Positions 23,966 through 34,300 of a DNA stretch of 64,000 nucleotides are shown piece by piece. Positions within the stretch are counted from its first letter, which is position 1. Each line of letters opens with the position of its first letter. The notes below the pieces were generated by a model. That model was not told the DNA's origin. It ran no database searches and was given only the letters and a program-made list of their open reading frames with translations. This DNA is from Chryseobacterium balustinum. Its GTDB lineage: Bacteria; Bacteroidota; Bacteroidia; Flavobacteriales; Weeksellaceae. The stretch spans positions 94,571-158,570 of the forward strand of contig NZ_FUZE01000009.1 of the NCBI RefSeq assembly GCF_900168205.1. Direction: 5' to 3'. Made by a program: the position numbers and the translations under genes.

Positions 23966-26900
23966 TTATTCGTGCCTAAATATTTTTATTGATTCTGAAA
24001 TAAGAACCTCTTTATAATTAGAGTTTTCAAAAGTCTGATTCTTTCTATTCAATAAAATAATTGTCTCAGGAAAATCTTTGATATCATTAAGATTAAAATT
24101 ATCGTCAGAAATTAAAAGAACATCAACTTTTTTATTGATTTGGCTCTGATTATCAATGTAGAAAATTTTTCTTCTTTGTACCAGATAATTGTTTTTTGCA
24201 ACCAATCTTTTTTCTTCTTCATTAATTAAACTGAAAATTCTTCTTCCCGCTTGTTGCAGTGTAAGCAAAATGTCTTTTTGCCCAAAATCATCTGCAATGT
24301 GAAAAATGGTCGCATCGCTTGAGATGTGTTTGTTCAATTCAAAATAAACCGATTTGTTTTTGTTGAAATCTTGTTTTACAGGTTTTACAACTTCGTTCTC
24401 TTTATATAAATAGCTTAAAAACAGTTTCTTTTTAAAATAGTTTTCGTCTTCCAACTCATTTCTAAGATTGGCAAATTCTTCTCTGAAATACGCATTGATT
24501 TTTTTCGTTCTTTCAGAATAATCTTTTCCAAAATTTAAATCATCTTTATTGATTCTGTCGCCCACTTTTACGGTAATGCTTCCGTCGTAGATGATAAAAT
24601 CGCCTTTTGGCTGCACTTCAGAGTTTCCGTGAATATAAATCGGAACAATATCTAAACTAAATTGTTCGGCGAGATAAAAAGCGCCTTTGTGAAATCTTTT
24701 TACATCATTCGTATAAGAACGTTCAGATTCAGGAAAAACAACTAAAGAATATCCTTGTTCAATTTTTTCTTTCAATTGCTCCATTCCGTTTTCTATACCT
24801 TGAGAAACCGGATAGAAACCTAAAGCTCTGACCAGTTTTCCGAAAACCGGAGAATGATATACCCAATCATTTACCAAATAAATAATTTTATGATTACTCA
24901 TTGCCAAAGCTAAAGTATCGAGAAAAGAAGTATGATTGGCAATAATTACGGCGGGTTTAGAAAAATCTTCATTCGGGTTTTTAATCACTCTTTTCTTTAC
25001 AAACGGATTGGAATATAAAACAGAAGTCAGAAATTTTGCTAAGATTAATTTAATTAAGTCTAAAGTTTTCCCTTTCGATCTTTTCACAAAAATACTTCCG
25101 ATTGCAGAAAAGATCAATCCGCCTAAACCATAATATAAAAATGAAATAACAGAATTTAAAAACAGTCTTAAAGTAATTGGAGATAATCCTTTTTTCGATC
25201 TGTTGGTAATTAAAAACCTAAACCAAAACGGGTATAAAGTAGACGTAATGACGATCACTGAAAACATTCCGATTAAAGCAACTAAAGCTAAAGAATGTAA
25301 AGCCGGATGTTTTGCAAAAATCAACGAACCGATCGATAAAATAGTGGTGAAAACTGCCAGAATAATAGATGTTCTGTAAGTCGGAAGCTCATTTTTCCCG
25401 TTTGTATGTTCTTTCTGCATTGCTTTCGTGAGGAAAATGCTGAAATCGTCGCCGACTCCAAAAACCAAAGTACAAACGACGGTGCTGAAAATATTTAATT
25501 CCAATCCTAAAAAATAAAGAATTCCAGCTGTGACAACTCCCGTTAAAACAATAGGAAACATTGTTAAAAGCGAAAGTTCAAAATTTCTGAAAAAAACAAT
25601 AATCGTTAAAACAATTGCTAAAAGAGAATAATTAATCAATGTATTAAAATCTCTTTTCAGTAAACCTAAAAAGTTTTCATTCATCTGTTGACGGTCGATT
25701 GCTAAAGCTTCGTGGCTTTTTTCGACATCTTTGATGAATGCGTCCCTATTTTTCTCGTCAACTTTTACAACATTCGAAACGGTATAAAATCCTTTTTCAT
25801 TGCTAAGGAATTCTGAGATTTGGAACGCTTTTACTTTTTCATAATCTTTTAAACTTAAAGTAGAGTAAGTTTTATTTAAGTTTTCATTAAACTGGTCAAA
25901 TGCAGAAGCATTGAAACCAAATTTGTTTCCGTTTTGAACTAATTCAGAAATTATCTGGTCTTTTTTGTTTTGATTCCAGAACTGATTCCACTGGTCAACT
26001 TTTTTCTGCTGATCTTTTTCGGATAAAACCACATTTCCAATCGAGTTGTAGCTTAAAATTTTCCCTTCCTGTTTTTCCTTTTCCAAAAACTGACTCAATT
26101 GAGAATTTCTTGTCAACGCTTCACTTTCAGAATTTCCGTAAGAAATGGTATAAATCGATTTTGAAGTGATATCAGATAATTTTTCAAGCTTGGCTTCACT
26201 TATTTTAAGATCTTTCGGAATATAATTTAAATCGCCAATGTCTTCATTAAAACCAACGTGTCTGAAACCGAAAAGACAAGCGATGATGATCAGAGAACAT
26301 CCGATAATCAACGGTTTGTTCTTCTCATAAGGATAGCTCCCTATTTTATCGATGAAATTGGTGTTGGTTTTTTCTTCATCTGCTTTTGGATGATACAATT
26401 GTGGAACAATAATCAACGCTGCAAAAGATGACAGGAAAACCGTAATCGAAGCAAAAAGGCCTAAATCTTTCAGCGCTTCTGAACGAACGAAAACCAGGCA
26501 TAAAAACGAAACCGCGGTAGTTGCGCTACTCAGAATAATGGGTTGTGTAATTTCTTTATAAAGCTCTTCAATATTATTGTTGTGCTTGTAATGCGTAAGA
26601 ATATGAAGGGCATAATCAATGGTAATTCCGATGAGAATTGCACCAACGCTGAGCGAAATTGCGGAGATTTTATCTTTAATAAAGTATAAAATCATCAGTG
26701 AAATAAAAACAGCAAAAACAGTCGGCAAAAACACAATCAATGGCGTGAAGAAGTTTCTGAAATAATACATCAGCAAAATCAGAAGAACCGTCATCGAAAT
26801 AATCACCGTATTTTGAATATCTTTCTTGATCTGTTGAGCATTGGCAACGGCAATCACAGGTGATCCAAAATAACTGATCTCGGTTTTTCCGTTAAAAGTT

Positions 26901-27619
26901 TTGTTGATCTCGTCTTTGATTTCGTTTAATTGATTGACGAAAACTTCGTTGTTTTTGGTGTCGTTACTTTTATTTTTAGGATCGATGAAAAGCAAAAGAT
27001 TTTTGCCGTCTTTGGTGACGATATAATTGTCTTCAAGCTTAAAATCTTTGCTGATATTAAGCGCATTCAGTTTTTTGATACCAAGAAAAGTAATTCCGAG
27101 AGGGTCTTTTTTGATGAAATCTTTGGTCACTAAACTTGTAGGCGAAACCAGTGAAACATAATTATTCTCAACCTGTTTGGCAATGCTGTCTTTGTTGAGC
27201 TTTCTTTCGATTTCTGCGTAATCTTTTTCGTTTAAAAACAAAGGAAGATTCTGGTTGACAAAATCGAAAGTCTCAGAAATCTCATTGTCATTTACTTTTC
27301 CCTGAACTGAGCCAATGTATTTTTTTAAAGGTTCAATTTTATTTAAAAAAGTATCTGCAGTTTCCGAAAGCTGAAAATTCTCGTCTTTAGATTTCTTCTC
27401 AATAATGATAATGATTTTATCGGAAAAGTTAAGTTGCTGTAGAACTTTAGCCGTTAAATCAGACTTTTCGTTTTTAGGAATAATTTGATTAATGTCTTCC
27501 TCGAAATTTATTTTCGAAGCAAAAAAGCCACAAATGATAAGAATTCCCAACGCCATAGCGATAGAAATAAAACGATTTTTTGAAATCAGATAATATAAAT
27601 GGATGAAAAAACGATGCAT
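23966..27619 (-). CDS. MMPL/RND-type exporter fused to a PlsC-like acyltransferase and a third C-terminal domain
   Basis: Residues about 1-790 are an MMPL exporter with two halves. The first has GITIDYALHILTHY and the second FGVGDDFSIFLTKA, the paired acidic motifs that carry protons in RND/MMPL proteins. After a hydrophobic linker, a PlsC-type acyltransferase domain has NHTSFLD (HX4D, His near 896) and FPESERS (near 961). About 120 residues at the end look like a Rossmann-type or decayed methyltransferase domain (FHIADDFGQKDILLTL). In aryl-polyene loci the MMPL exporter and the acyltransferase are separate genes, so the fusion couples acylation and export at the inner membrane. It is the first gene of the operon with a canonical promoter. 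Confidence 0.9.
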   Translation of the reverse strand: MHRFFIHLYYLISKNRFISIAMALGILIICGFFASKINFEEDINQIIPKNEKSDLTAKVLQQLNFSDKIIIIIEKKSKDENFQLSETADTFLNKIEPLKKYIGSVQGKVNDNEISETFDFVNQNLPLFLNEKDYAEIERKLNKDSIAKQVENNYVSLVSPTSLVTKDFIKKDPLGITFLGIKKLNALNISKDFKLEDNYIVTKDGKNLLLFIDPKNKSNDTKNNEVFVNQLNEIKDEINKTFNGKTEISYFGSPVIAVANAQQIKKDIQNTVIISMTVLLILLMYYFRNFFTPLIVFLPTVFAVFISLMILYFIKDKISAISLSVGAILIGITIDYALHILTHYKHNNNIEELYKEITQPIILSSATTAVSFLCLVFVRSEALKDLGLFASITVFLSSFAALIIVPQLYHPKADEEKTNTNFIDKIGSYPYEKNKPLIIGCSLIIIACLFGFRHVGFNEDIGDLNYIPKDLKISEAKLEKLSDITSKSIYTISYGNSESEALTRNSQLSQFLEKEKQEGKILSYNSIGNVVLSEKDQQKKVDQWNQFWNQNKKDQIISELVQNGNKFGFNASAFDQFNENLNKTYSTLSLKDYEKVKAFQISEFLSNEKGFYTVSNVVKVDEKNRDAFIKDVEKSHEALAIDRQQMNENFLGLLKRDFNTLINYSLLAIVLTIIVFFRNFELSLLTMFPIVLTGVVTAGILYFLGLELNIFSTVVCTLVFGVGDDFSIFLTKAMQKEHTNGKNELPTYRTSIILAVFTTILSIGSLIFAKHPALHSLALVALIGMFSVIVITSTLYPFWFRFLITNRSKKGLSPITLRLFLNSVISFLYYGLGGLIFSAIGSIFVKRSKGKTLDLIKLILAKFLTSVLYSNPFVKKRVIKNPNEDFSKPAVIIANHTSFLDTLALAMSNHKIIYLVNDWVYHSPVFGKLVRALGFYPVSQGIENGMEQLKEKIEQGYSLVVFPESERSYTNDVKRFHKGAFYLAEQFSLDIVPIYIHGNSEVQPKGDFIIYDGSITVKVGDRINKDDLNFGKDYSERTKKINAYFREEFANLRNELEDENYFKKKLFLSYLYKENEVVKPVKQDFNKNKSVYFELNKHISSDATIFHIADDFGQKDILLTLQQAGRRIFSLINEEEKRLVAKNNYLVQRRKIFYIDNQSQINKKVDVLLISDDNFNLNDIKDFPETIILLNRKNQTFENSNYKEVLISESIKIFRHE

Positions 27620-27640
27620 GAGCTTCTTAAATCAGGTTTG

Positions 27641-27670
27641 CAAATTTAAATTTTTAAGTAGTAGTTCAAA
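27641..27670 (-). promoter_or_regulatory. Canonical Bacteroidota promoter of the dar operon
   Basis: On the minus strand TTTG (27670-27667) and TAAATTTG (27648-27641) are 18 bases apart, a full match to TTTG-N17-23-TAnnTTTG. The ATG of the MMPL fusion is 22 bases after the -7 box. Confidence 0.85.
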
Positions 27671-27710
27671 ACAATTATTTGATAAGTTTTAACTGTAAAT
27701 CAATAAAATA

Positions 27711-27743
27711 TTGAATGTAAAATGAAAAAAACTTATACTTTTG
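27711..27743 (+). promoter_or_regulatory. Predicted promoter of the EpsG/acyltransferase operon
   Basis: TACTTTTG (27736-27743) matches the -7 consensus and a TTG lies 22 bases upstream (27711-27713). The first ATG (27783) is 40 bases downstream and has AGGA five bases in front of it. It diverges from the dar promoter, so the 160-base gap serves both operons. Confidence 0.7.
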
Positions 27744-27782
27744 TAAAAATTCCCTCACTGTTAAGTTATTTATAGCAGGAAA

Positions 27783-28814
27783 ATGTTCTTAAAGGCACAA
27801 CGGTTTTATATGTTGAAAATATTTGATGAAAAATTATCCGGATTTCTGTTTGTAGTAATTTTACCGTTTCTGCTTTTTTTCATGTCTTATTATGGATTTG
27901 AGTCTTCTTATACTCAGTTTAAGACTTCTGAAAGACCACCAGAGTTTTTGTTTTCTTCGGTGTATTCTTACAGGATAATTCCTAATTATCTGAGTATTTA
28001 TATGACAGATTTTATGGAGTACAGTATCAATAGTTTTTTATTGCCATGGAAAAATCTTCTTATTAAAAATGGAACCTCGTTTTATCATGGTCTTTTTTTG
28101 ATGAATACTGTTTTCTTTATTTTAAGTTCGATAATTATTAATGCGATTTTAAAATTTAGAGCGGTTGAACTATTTTCAAATATTCATATCAGGAGAATTG
28201 TGCATCTTTTGATGATTTTTTTTATTGTGATGACGCAGTATACTCCTTCAAACTGTGATGCAATTGCTTTGTTTTGTTATTTATCGGGAATTGTTTTGAC
28301 TTTAAAATATCTTCACACCAACAGAAGTCTGTTTTTTTATTTATTGATTATTCTCATTGTGGTATCAACTCTTGTGAGGGAAACTGCATGTCTTAATATT
28401 GCTTTCTTTGCTGCTGTTTTTTTCAGTGTAAGAGAATTAAAACAGAAAAATTTTCAATTTATTTGGAAGGTGATTCCTTTACTTTTATCTTTCCTGATTC
28501 CCTATTTGGGTTTAAGGATTTTTTTAAATCACGAAGAAACGTCTTTTATGGAAGGAGTTTATGTTGTTGCTAATTTTACAAGTCCTTTTAATCTTGCCGG
28601 ATTGCTGTTTTCTGCTATTGCACTTTATTTTATGTGTAGACTTTGTACAAATGATAAAAGCAGATTGGTTTTCAAAAAATATTTATTCTTTTCACTGCCT
28701 TATATTGGAATGATTACTTTAGTTGGGCTCTTTTGGGAAGTGAGATTATTTTTACCACTTATTTTGACTGGAGTATTGGTAGCAGGTCATGATTTTAAAA
28801 AAATATATATTTAA
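27783..28814 (+). CDS. Polytopic membrane protein of unknown function
   Basis: This 343-residue protein has about eight or nine hydrophobic segments and an R-E-T-x-C motif (VRETACLN) after the sixth. No enzyme family is recognised. Layout and neighbours (EpsG-like and acyltransferase-3) suggest envelope or surface-polysaccharide work, for example a GT-C-type transferase. An alternative start is the ATG 10 codons in (27810). The next gene starts 3 bases downstream. Confidence 0.75.
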   Translation: MFLKAQRFYMLKIFDEKLSGFLFVVILPFLLFFMSYYGFESSYTQFKTSERPPEFLFSSVYSYRIIPNYLSIYMTDFMEYSINSFLLPWKNLLIKNGTSFYHGLFLMNTVFFILSSIIINAILKFRAVELFSNIHIRRIVHLLMIFFIVMTQYTPSNCDAIALFCYLSGIVLTLKYLHTNRSLFFYLLIILIVVSTLVRETACLNIAFFAAVFFSVRELKQKNFQFIWKVIPLLLSFLIPYLGLRIFLNHEETSFMEGVYVVANFTSPFNLAGLLFSAIALYFMCRLCTNDKSRLVFKKYLFFSLPYIGMITLVGLFWEVRLFLPLILTGVLVAGHDFKKIYI

Positions 28815-28817
28815 GCG

Positions 28818-29957
28818 ATGAGTTTATTGCACCCCTATTATCTGATTGCTATTATTTACATGCTTATTTTAAGCTTTCAGGAAGTTTATGTAAAAAAAGT
28901 TGAAAAAAAATGGCTTTGGTTTTTGGCGGTCTACTTAATTATTGTTGCAGGGCTTCGTGAGAATGTGGGGCCTGACTATGGGAGTTACCAAATGATTTAT
29001 TATTATTCTGATACTAAAGATTATGTGAGTATCATTATGAAGGGCTTGTTTATGGAAGGTCCCCAATCCATGGAGCTTGAGTGGCTGTTTGTGCTGATCA
29101 ATAAAATACTGATCAATATCTTCAATGCTCCTTTTTATATGTTGACTCTTGTAATTGCAGTAATCACTATTTTTTTCAAAATAGAATATATCGATAATAA
29201 TACTTTTTATCCTTTTACATTTATATTATTTCTTTTTATTCCAGGATTTTTTGTAGGTGAAAGCGGGCAAATTAGGCAATGTCTAGGGACGTATGTCGTT
29301 TATTATGCGATACGCTTCATCAAAGAAGAAAAGCTTTGGATGTATCTTCTGTGTATTTATTTGGCGGCAGGAATTCATAATGTTTGTTACTTGTTTTTAC
29401 CAATGTATTGGATTGCTAGAATTCCTCTGAACAAATTTTGGATGCTTGCTTTAATTATTTTATCAATTTTTGCTTCTCCATTTGAAGTGTATAAAATTTT
29501 TGGTAATTTTTTGGATAGTATTGCCAGCGATAGTATGCTTGTTGTAGGATTTAATGGATATATGGATGAGAGTGTAGAAAGATTAAACGGAGGTTTTGGT
29601 ATTCCCGAAGGGATGATGATGATTCTTACTTTCTTTCTGTTTTGCTTTGATACACCAATGAAGGAGAAGTTCCCTTATTATGAGTATCATCGAAATTATG
29701 CTATTGTAGCAATTTGTTTCTATTTTATTTTCCGTAATAATTCTATATTTTCGTCACGTTTGGCAGGATCCTTTATCATCTTTGCTTACATATTAATACC
29801 CAACGCTATGTATGTTGTATCCCATAATAAGAAAAAGATGATTCATTCATTTATTATGGCTTTAGTATTATTTTATTTTGTTGTTTTTTCTAGTTTTCAA
29901 AATATAAAATCAGGAAGATTTACTATTGATCTTTATAAAAATTATCTTCTCCCGTAA
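28818..29957 (+). CDS. EpsG-family polysaccharide membrane protein
   Basis: This 379-residue polytopic protein has the EpsG/Wzy-like signature AGLRENVGPDYGSYQMIYYY in its first loop (conserved R, D and Y). About ten membrane segments follow, and a G-E-S-G-Q-I-R-Q-C loop is in the centre. EpsG-type proteins polymerise or assemble exopolysaccharide. The next gene's frame overlaps its 3' end, but the preferred start of that gene is downstream. Confidence 0.8.
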   Translation: MSLLHPYYLIAIIYMLILSFQEVYVKKVEKKWLWFLAVYLIIVAGLRENVGPDYGSYQMIYYYSDTKDYVSIIMKGLFMEGPQSMELEWLFVLINKILINIFNAPFYMLTLVIAVITIFFKIEYIDNNTFYPFTFILFLFIPGFFVGESGQIRQCLGTYVVYYAIRFIKEEKLWMYLLCIYLAAGIHNVCYLFLPMYWIARIPLNKFWMLALIILSIFASPFEVYKIFGNFLDSIASDSMLVVGFNGYMDESVERLNGGFGIPEGMMMILTFFLFCFDTPMKEKFPYYEYHRNYAIVAICFYFIFRNNSIFSSRLAGSFIIFAYILIPNAMYVVSHNKKKMIHSFIMALVLFYFVVFSSFQNIKSGRFTIDLYKNYLLP

Positions 29958-29973
29958 TTTAAAATTTAATATA

Positions 29974-31011
29974 ATGAAAAAAGAAAGGATTTTAGTACTA
30001 GATGGTCTAAGGGGGCTTGCTATTTTACTGGTTTTTTTGTTTCATGGATATTATGTTTGGGATATATTTTACCCTTATAAAAAATTGTTTTCGGAGAATA
30101 TATTATTCAAATATGGTAGTCTTGGGGTACAGTTGTTTTTTTTAATATCAGGTTTTGTTATTTTGATGTCTGTTGAGAAGACTTCTGGTTTTTTAAAGTT
30201 TCTTAAAAACAGATGGCTTCGGCTTTTTCCAAGTATGCTGATCTGTAGTGTTTTCATATATTTAACTGCCGGTTTTTTTCATGAGAGACCGTTTGGTATT
30301 CCAGAGTTGAAATCACTTTTACCAGGTGTCTTATTTATTAACAATGGTATTTTAGAAAAAATTTTCGGAACCAATTTTCCGGTTTTGGAATTGTCTTTCT
30401 GGTCTTTGTACGTTGAGGTAAAGTTTTATATTATTTTTGGCGCACTGTTTTTTGCTTTCAACAGGCGTGTCGCATTAATAGGCATTTTTCTGTTATACCT
30501 ATCTGCATTAGTCTTACAGATTTTGTGTTTTCATGAATTATTATTTGAGAATACATGGATTAAAATGTATGTTGGAACATTTATTCATTTTGGATGGTTT
30601 GTTGTAGGTGCTTTAACGTATATCTATTATTATAATCGAGATAGGAAATACTTATTTATGATCCTTTTTGTTTGGATGTGCTCATTATTGTATGGATATA
30701 AGTTTCAGGATTTAATGTTGCTTATCTATTTGATTGTATTGAATTTAATTTTTTTTGGAGCCTTATTTTGGAAAAGACTAAATCTTTTTTTCTCAAACCG
30801 TTTTTTTCAATTTATTGGATTTATTAGTTATCCATTGTATCTATTGCATGAAAATATGCTGATATCATTAATTATTAAAATTTACAATCAATATCCTGAA
30901 ATTCCACCTTTGCTGTTGCCTGTTTTTTCTTTTGTATTTATCGGTTTTCTGGCCTATATCATTGCAAAATACCTAGAACCATTTTTAATTAAACTAGTAA
31001 TGAAGCTATAG
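29974..31011 (+). CDS. Acyltransferase-3 family membrane protein (OafA/YrhL-like)
   Basis: I choose the ATG at 29974 because it starts with the family opening MKKERILVLDGLRGLAILLVFLFH; upstream codons overlap the EpsG-like gene. The 345-residue protein has about ten helices. The conserved H in FLFHGYY and the SLYVEVKFY segment (the E in the family's W-x-x-x-x-E motif) are present. Such enzymes move acetyl or other acyl groups on to surface sugars or lipids. It ends the three-gene operon; no hairpin terminator was seen within 60 bases. Confidence 0.87.
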   Translation: MKKERILVLDGLRGLAILLVFLFHGYYVWDIFYPYKKLFSENILFKYGSLGVQLFFLISGFVILMSVEKTSGFLKFLKNRWLRLFPSMLICSVFIYLTAGFFHERPFGIPELKSLLPGVLFINNGILEKIFGTNFPVLELSFWSLYVEVKFYIIFGALFFAFNRRVALIGIFLLYLSALVLQILCFHELLFENTWIKMYVGTFIHFGWFVVGALTYIYYYNRDRKYLFMILFVWMCSLLYGYKFQDLMLLIYLIVLNLIFFGALFWKRLNLFFSNRFFQFIGFISYPLYLLHENMLISLIIKIYNQYPEIPPLLLPVFSFVFIGFLAYIIAKYLEPFLIKLVMKL

Positions 31012-31337
31012 TTGCTTACGTACCTTTTCAATTAAGTGTTTTTTTATGAACTTTAATCATTCTGTGAAGAAGAGTATTAAAAATAGTGTTTTAATAAAGA
31101 TTAAATTCATTCAAATAACGGCCAATATTGAACTGTGGAATTCGGAGATTCACCCTTTGAATATTATATAATTTACCCTATTTTACGATCTCTTAAGTAT
31201 ATGGTATTGTCTTAGAACCTCAAAAATTTAATTTATTTATCTATAATTAGTGAGAAATTAGTACATTAGGAGAGTATTTTATTGAGGAGGTATCCGAAAA
31301 GCCTTAAATAGAGTAGGAATAATAAAAACACATTACG
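31012..31337. other. 326-base gap without a gene
   Basis: Only one small hairpin is seen (TATTAAAA at 31075-31082 with TTTTAATA at 31089-31096), without a T-tract. No -7 box close to the next ATG was convincing. The 70 bases before 31338 are purine-rich (GAGGAGG near 31283). I see no RNA gene or ORF. Confidence 0.6.
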
Positions 31338-34300
31338 ATGAGAAAAATAATTTTATTTTTTCTTTTATTTTGTGCATTGATAGTCAGTGCGCAAACTACA
31401 TTGTCTAGGTTCAATGTTGTTGTTTCTGGAAATAACACATTAACTTTTTCAGACTCAAGTACAGGAAGTCCCACTACTTTTGCGTGGGAATTTGTCGGCG
31501 GAAATCCCACCACATCTACAAGCCCTAATCCCGTTGTGACGTATGCAACACCAGGGAGTTACACAGCCAAGCTTACAGTAAGTAATTCTTTTGGAAGTTC
31601 TTTTTCTACAAGAACAGTAAAAATCACGACAGGAAATATAATTGATCTTAGCACAGGAAGGAATGATGATGGAACTCTTATGCCTGAGATTGGCGCAGTA
31701 GATACCGACTGGACGTATACCAGTCCCACTGGAGCAATAAGTACGCCAATCACACGTCATGCTAATGTATCGGGTTGGTCTTCTGCTTCTACGGGTGGAG
31801 TAGCCGGAATTACAAGATGGATTACAGGTAATAATATGATTTATGGCGACCATTATTATGCAAGTAAAGAGTTTGAGATACCTGAGGGTGTAACGACAGC
31901 CGTCTTAAATTTAAGAACTTTATCATTTGTCCGAAGTTGGACTTATCTGGTCAAGAAAAACACTAATGGAACAGAAAGTGAGACTTTGATCACTAATACT
32001 GTTTGGCAGAATGATGGTGCTAGAGGGTGGCTAAACAGCAGAAATCCGGAAGTTATTAATTATCCTTTAGCTGCGGGTAAATATTTTATTAAAGTGAAGG
32101 TCTTTACCAACAATTCAGGGCAAAGACAAGCTACGGATACCAATGCTAATGTAAATTTTGGAAATGCTATTGTAATATCTCCAATCGCAGAGTTTTCTGC
32201 CACACCAACTTCTGCATTTGTAGGAAATAATGTGCAATTTACAAATATGTCTCAGGGGACGCCTGCTTCTTTATTGTGGAAATTTGAAGATGGAGCGAAT
32301 GTATTAACTTCAACTAATAATGATCCTGCTGTTGCTTTCTCTACAGTAGGAAACCATTATGCAGAATTAAACGCAGATCATGGAAACAGCTTGCTTTCTT
32401 CACTAAGAATAAATAATTACATTCAAACTGTTACGCAGGATACGCCTGTAGTTGCTGTTACGCAGCCATCATGTGGCATTTCTTCGGGAGCAATTACAGT
32501 TACGTCGCCTACTTCGGGGGTCACCTATAGTTTTGACAATGGAGTCACTTTTCAGTCGTCTAATACACTTTCAGGATTGTCTTCAGGAACTTATGTTGTG
32601 AAAGTAAAGAATGAAAATGGAATAGTCTCAGCAGCAACAAATGTTGTAATAAATCCTGCTCCTACTGTTCCTGAAACACCAATATTTAATATAACCCAAC
32701 CCACATGTGATATCAATACAGGAAGCGTAACTGTAACCTCTCCAGCTTCAGGGGTAGAGTATAGTTTTGATGGAGGAGTTACTTACCAAACATCTAGTAC
32801 AAAGACTGGTCTTTCGGCAGGAAATTATACTATTGTAATAAAAAATACTGACGGATGTATGACGTCTGCTGCAGTTGTCATTAATTCAATAAATTGTTTA
32901 GACTGGACAAAGGCTCCGAATAGTTACATATTTACAGGAAAAGATAAGAATGGGAATAATGTTGACGGATTATATATTCCCGTAAATAAAGCTTATGCGA
33001 TGTGGAAGAATGGCAAATATATGGGGGATGTAAATAGTTTATTAACAGGTGTCCAAACACCATCAGTATATTGGGAAGATGTTTCAGGTTTAATTAAATC
33101 GATATCTATAGAGCCGGGTGCAACTACTGAACAGTCTAGAATTAAAATTGAAATAGATAAAGCAAAAGGCAAAGGGAACGCAGTAGTAGCTTTACACATA
33201 GGAAACGGAACTACAAATGACAATGTTTACTGGAGTTGGCATGTTTGGGTAACTGATATGCCAGGATTGAGTGGAGAAGCTACCACCGGAATGGATTATA
33301 AATATGATAATATTACACCATTTGTTCCCAAGTTTATGGATAGAAATTTAGGAGCAACAAGTAATACTTTTTTAGGTAATGAATGGGCCAAATCCAATGG
33401 CTTATATTATCAATGGGGCAGAAAAGACCCTTTCCCAAGTTTAGCCAACAAGGATGGATCATACTATGAAATAAGTACATTGAAATTGGGTAATGTGAAT
33501 AATGCGGCATATCCCGGGAATAAAATCCAAAAAATAAACCGTACAAGTAATGATATAAAAGATAATTTAAGATATGCTGTTGAAAACCCTCTAACATTAG
33601 TAGAAAGGATAAATTTACAATCCGGTAGTTTAGATTCCTGGTTTTCTAATAGTATTTATGAAGTAAATAATACTAAGTACTATGATCTCTGGGGAGATAA
33701 TTATGAAGGATATTTGGAAGATAAGATACCTGGAGATACCGGTTTTAAAGGTTATCAGCTGAAGTCAGCTTATGATCCATGTCCTTGTAACTATAGAGTG
33801 CCGTCATTTAAAGGATCAGCTGCAAAAAGTAAATTTTCTGTTTGGGGTAGAAATTCTGATAACAATGATGATGCTACTGATTTAATATTAAATCCTAACG
33901 GAAATACCACAACAAATAATCTGTTCCCAGGGATTAAAATTTATCCAGGATTAGGAGTAGATTTCACCTCAGTACCTGGAAGAAATCTTGGTAAAATGTC
34001 ATTGGCAGGTAAAATTTATGCAAATGGAGCCAACAGAACATATCCAAGTAATAATTTTGCTGATGTAGCATCCGAAGTAGATTCTTGGAGTGCAAGCTTA
34101 GGTTTTTTGGGGGCAAGGTTTTTGGGTGTTGTAAATGACTATGCAAGACTAGATGTTAATCCAACATTTGGCTTATATCAAATAATACATTCAAGCGGTA
34201 CAAGTAGTGGTATTAACACTTACGGTAAAACGGTAAGGTGTATTGAGGATCCAAACAAAGAATTGATAGCTGATTTTGCAACTGATTTTTTCTCAACAGG

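Noticed and set aside
31455..31853. 132-residue Cys-rich frame opposite the first giant gene
   Set aside because: It is an antisense shadow of the PKD region; the high Cys and Arg content follows from complementary codons.
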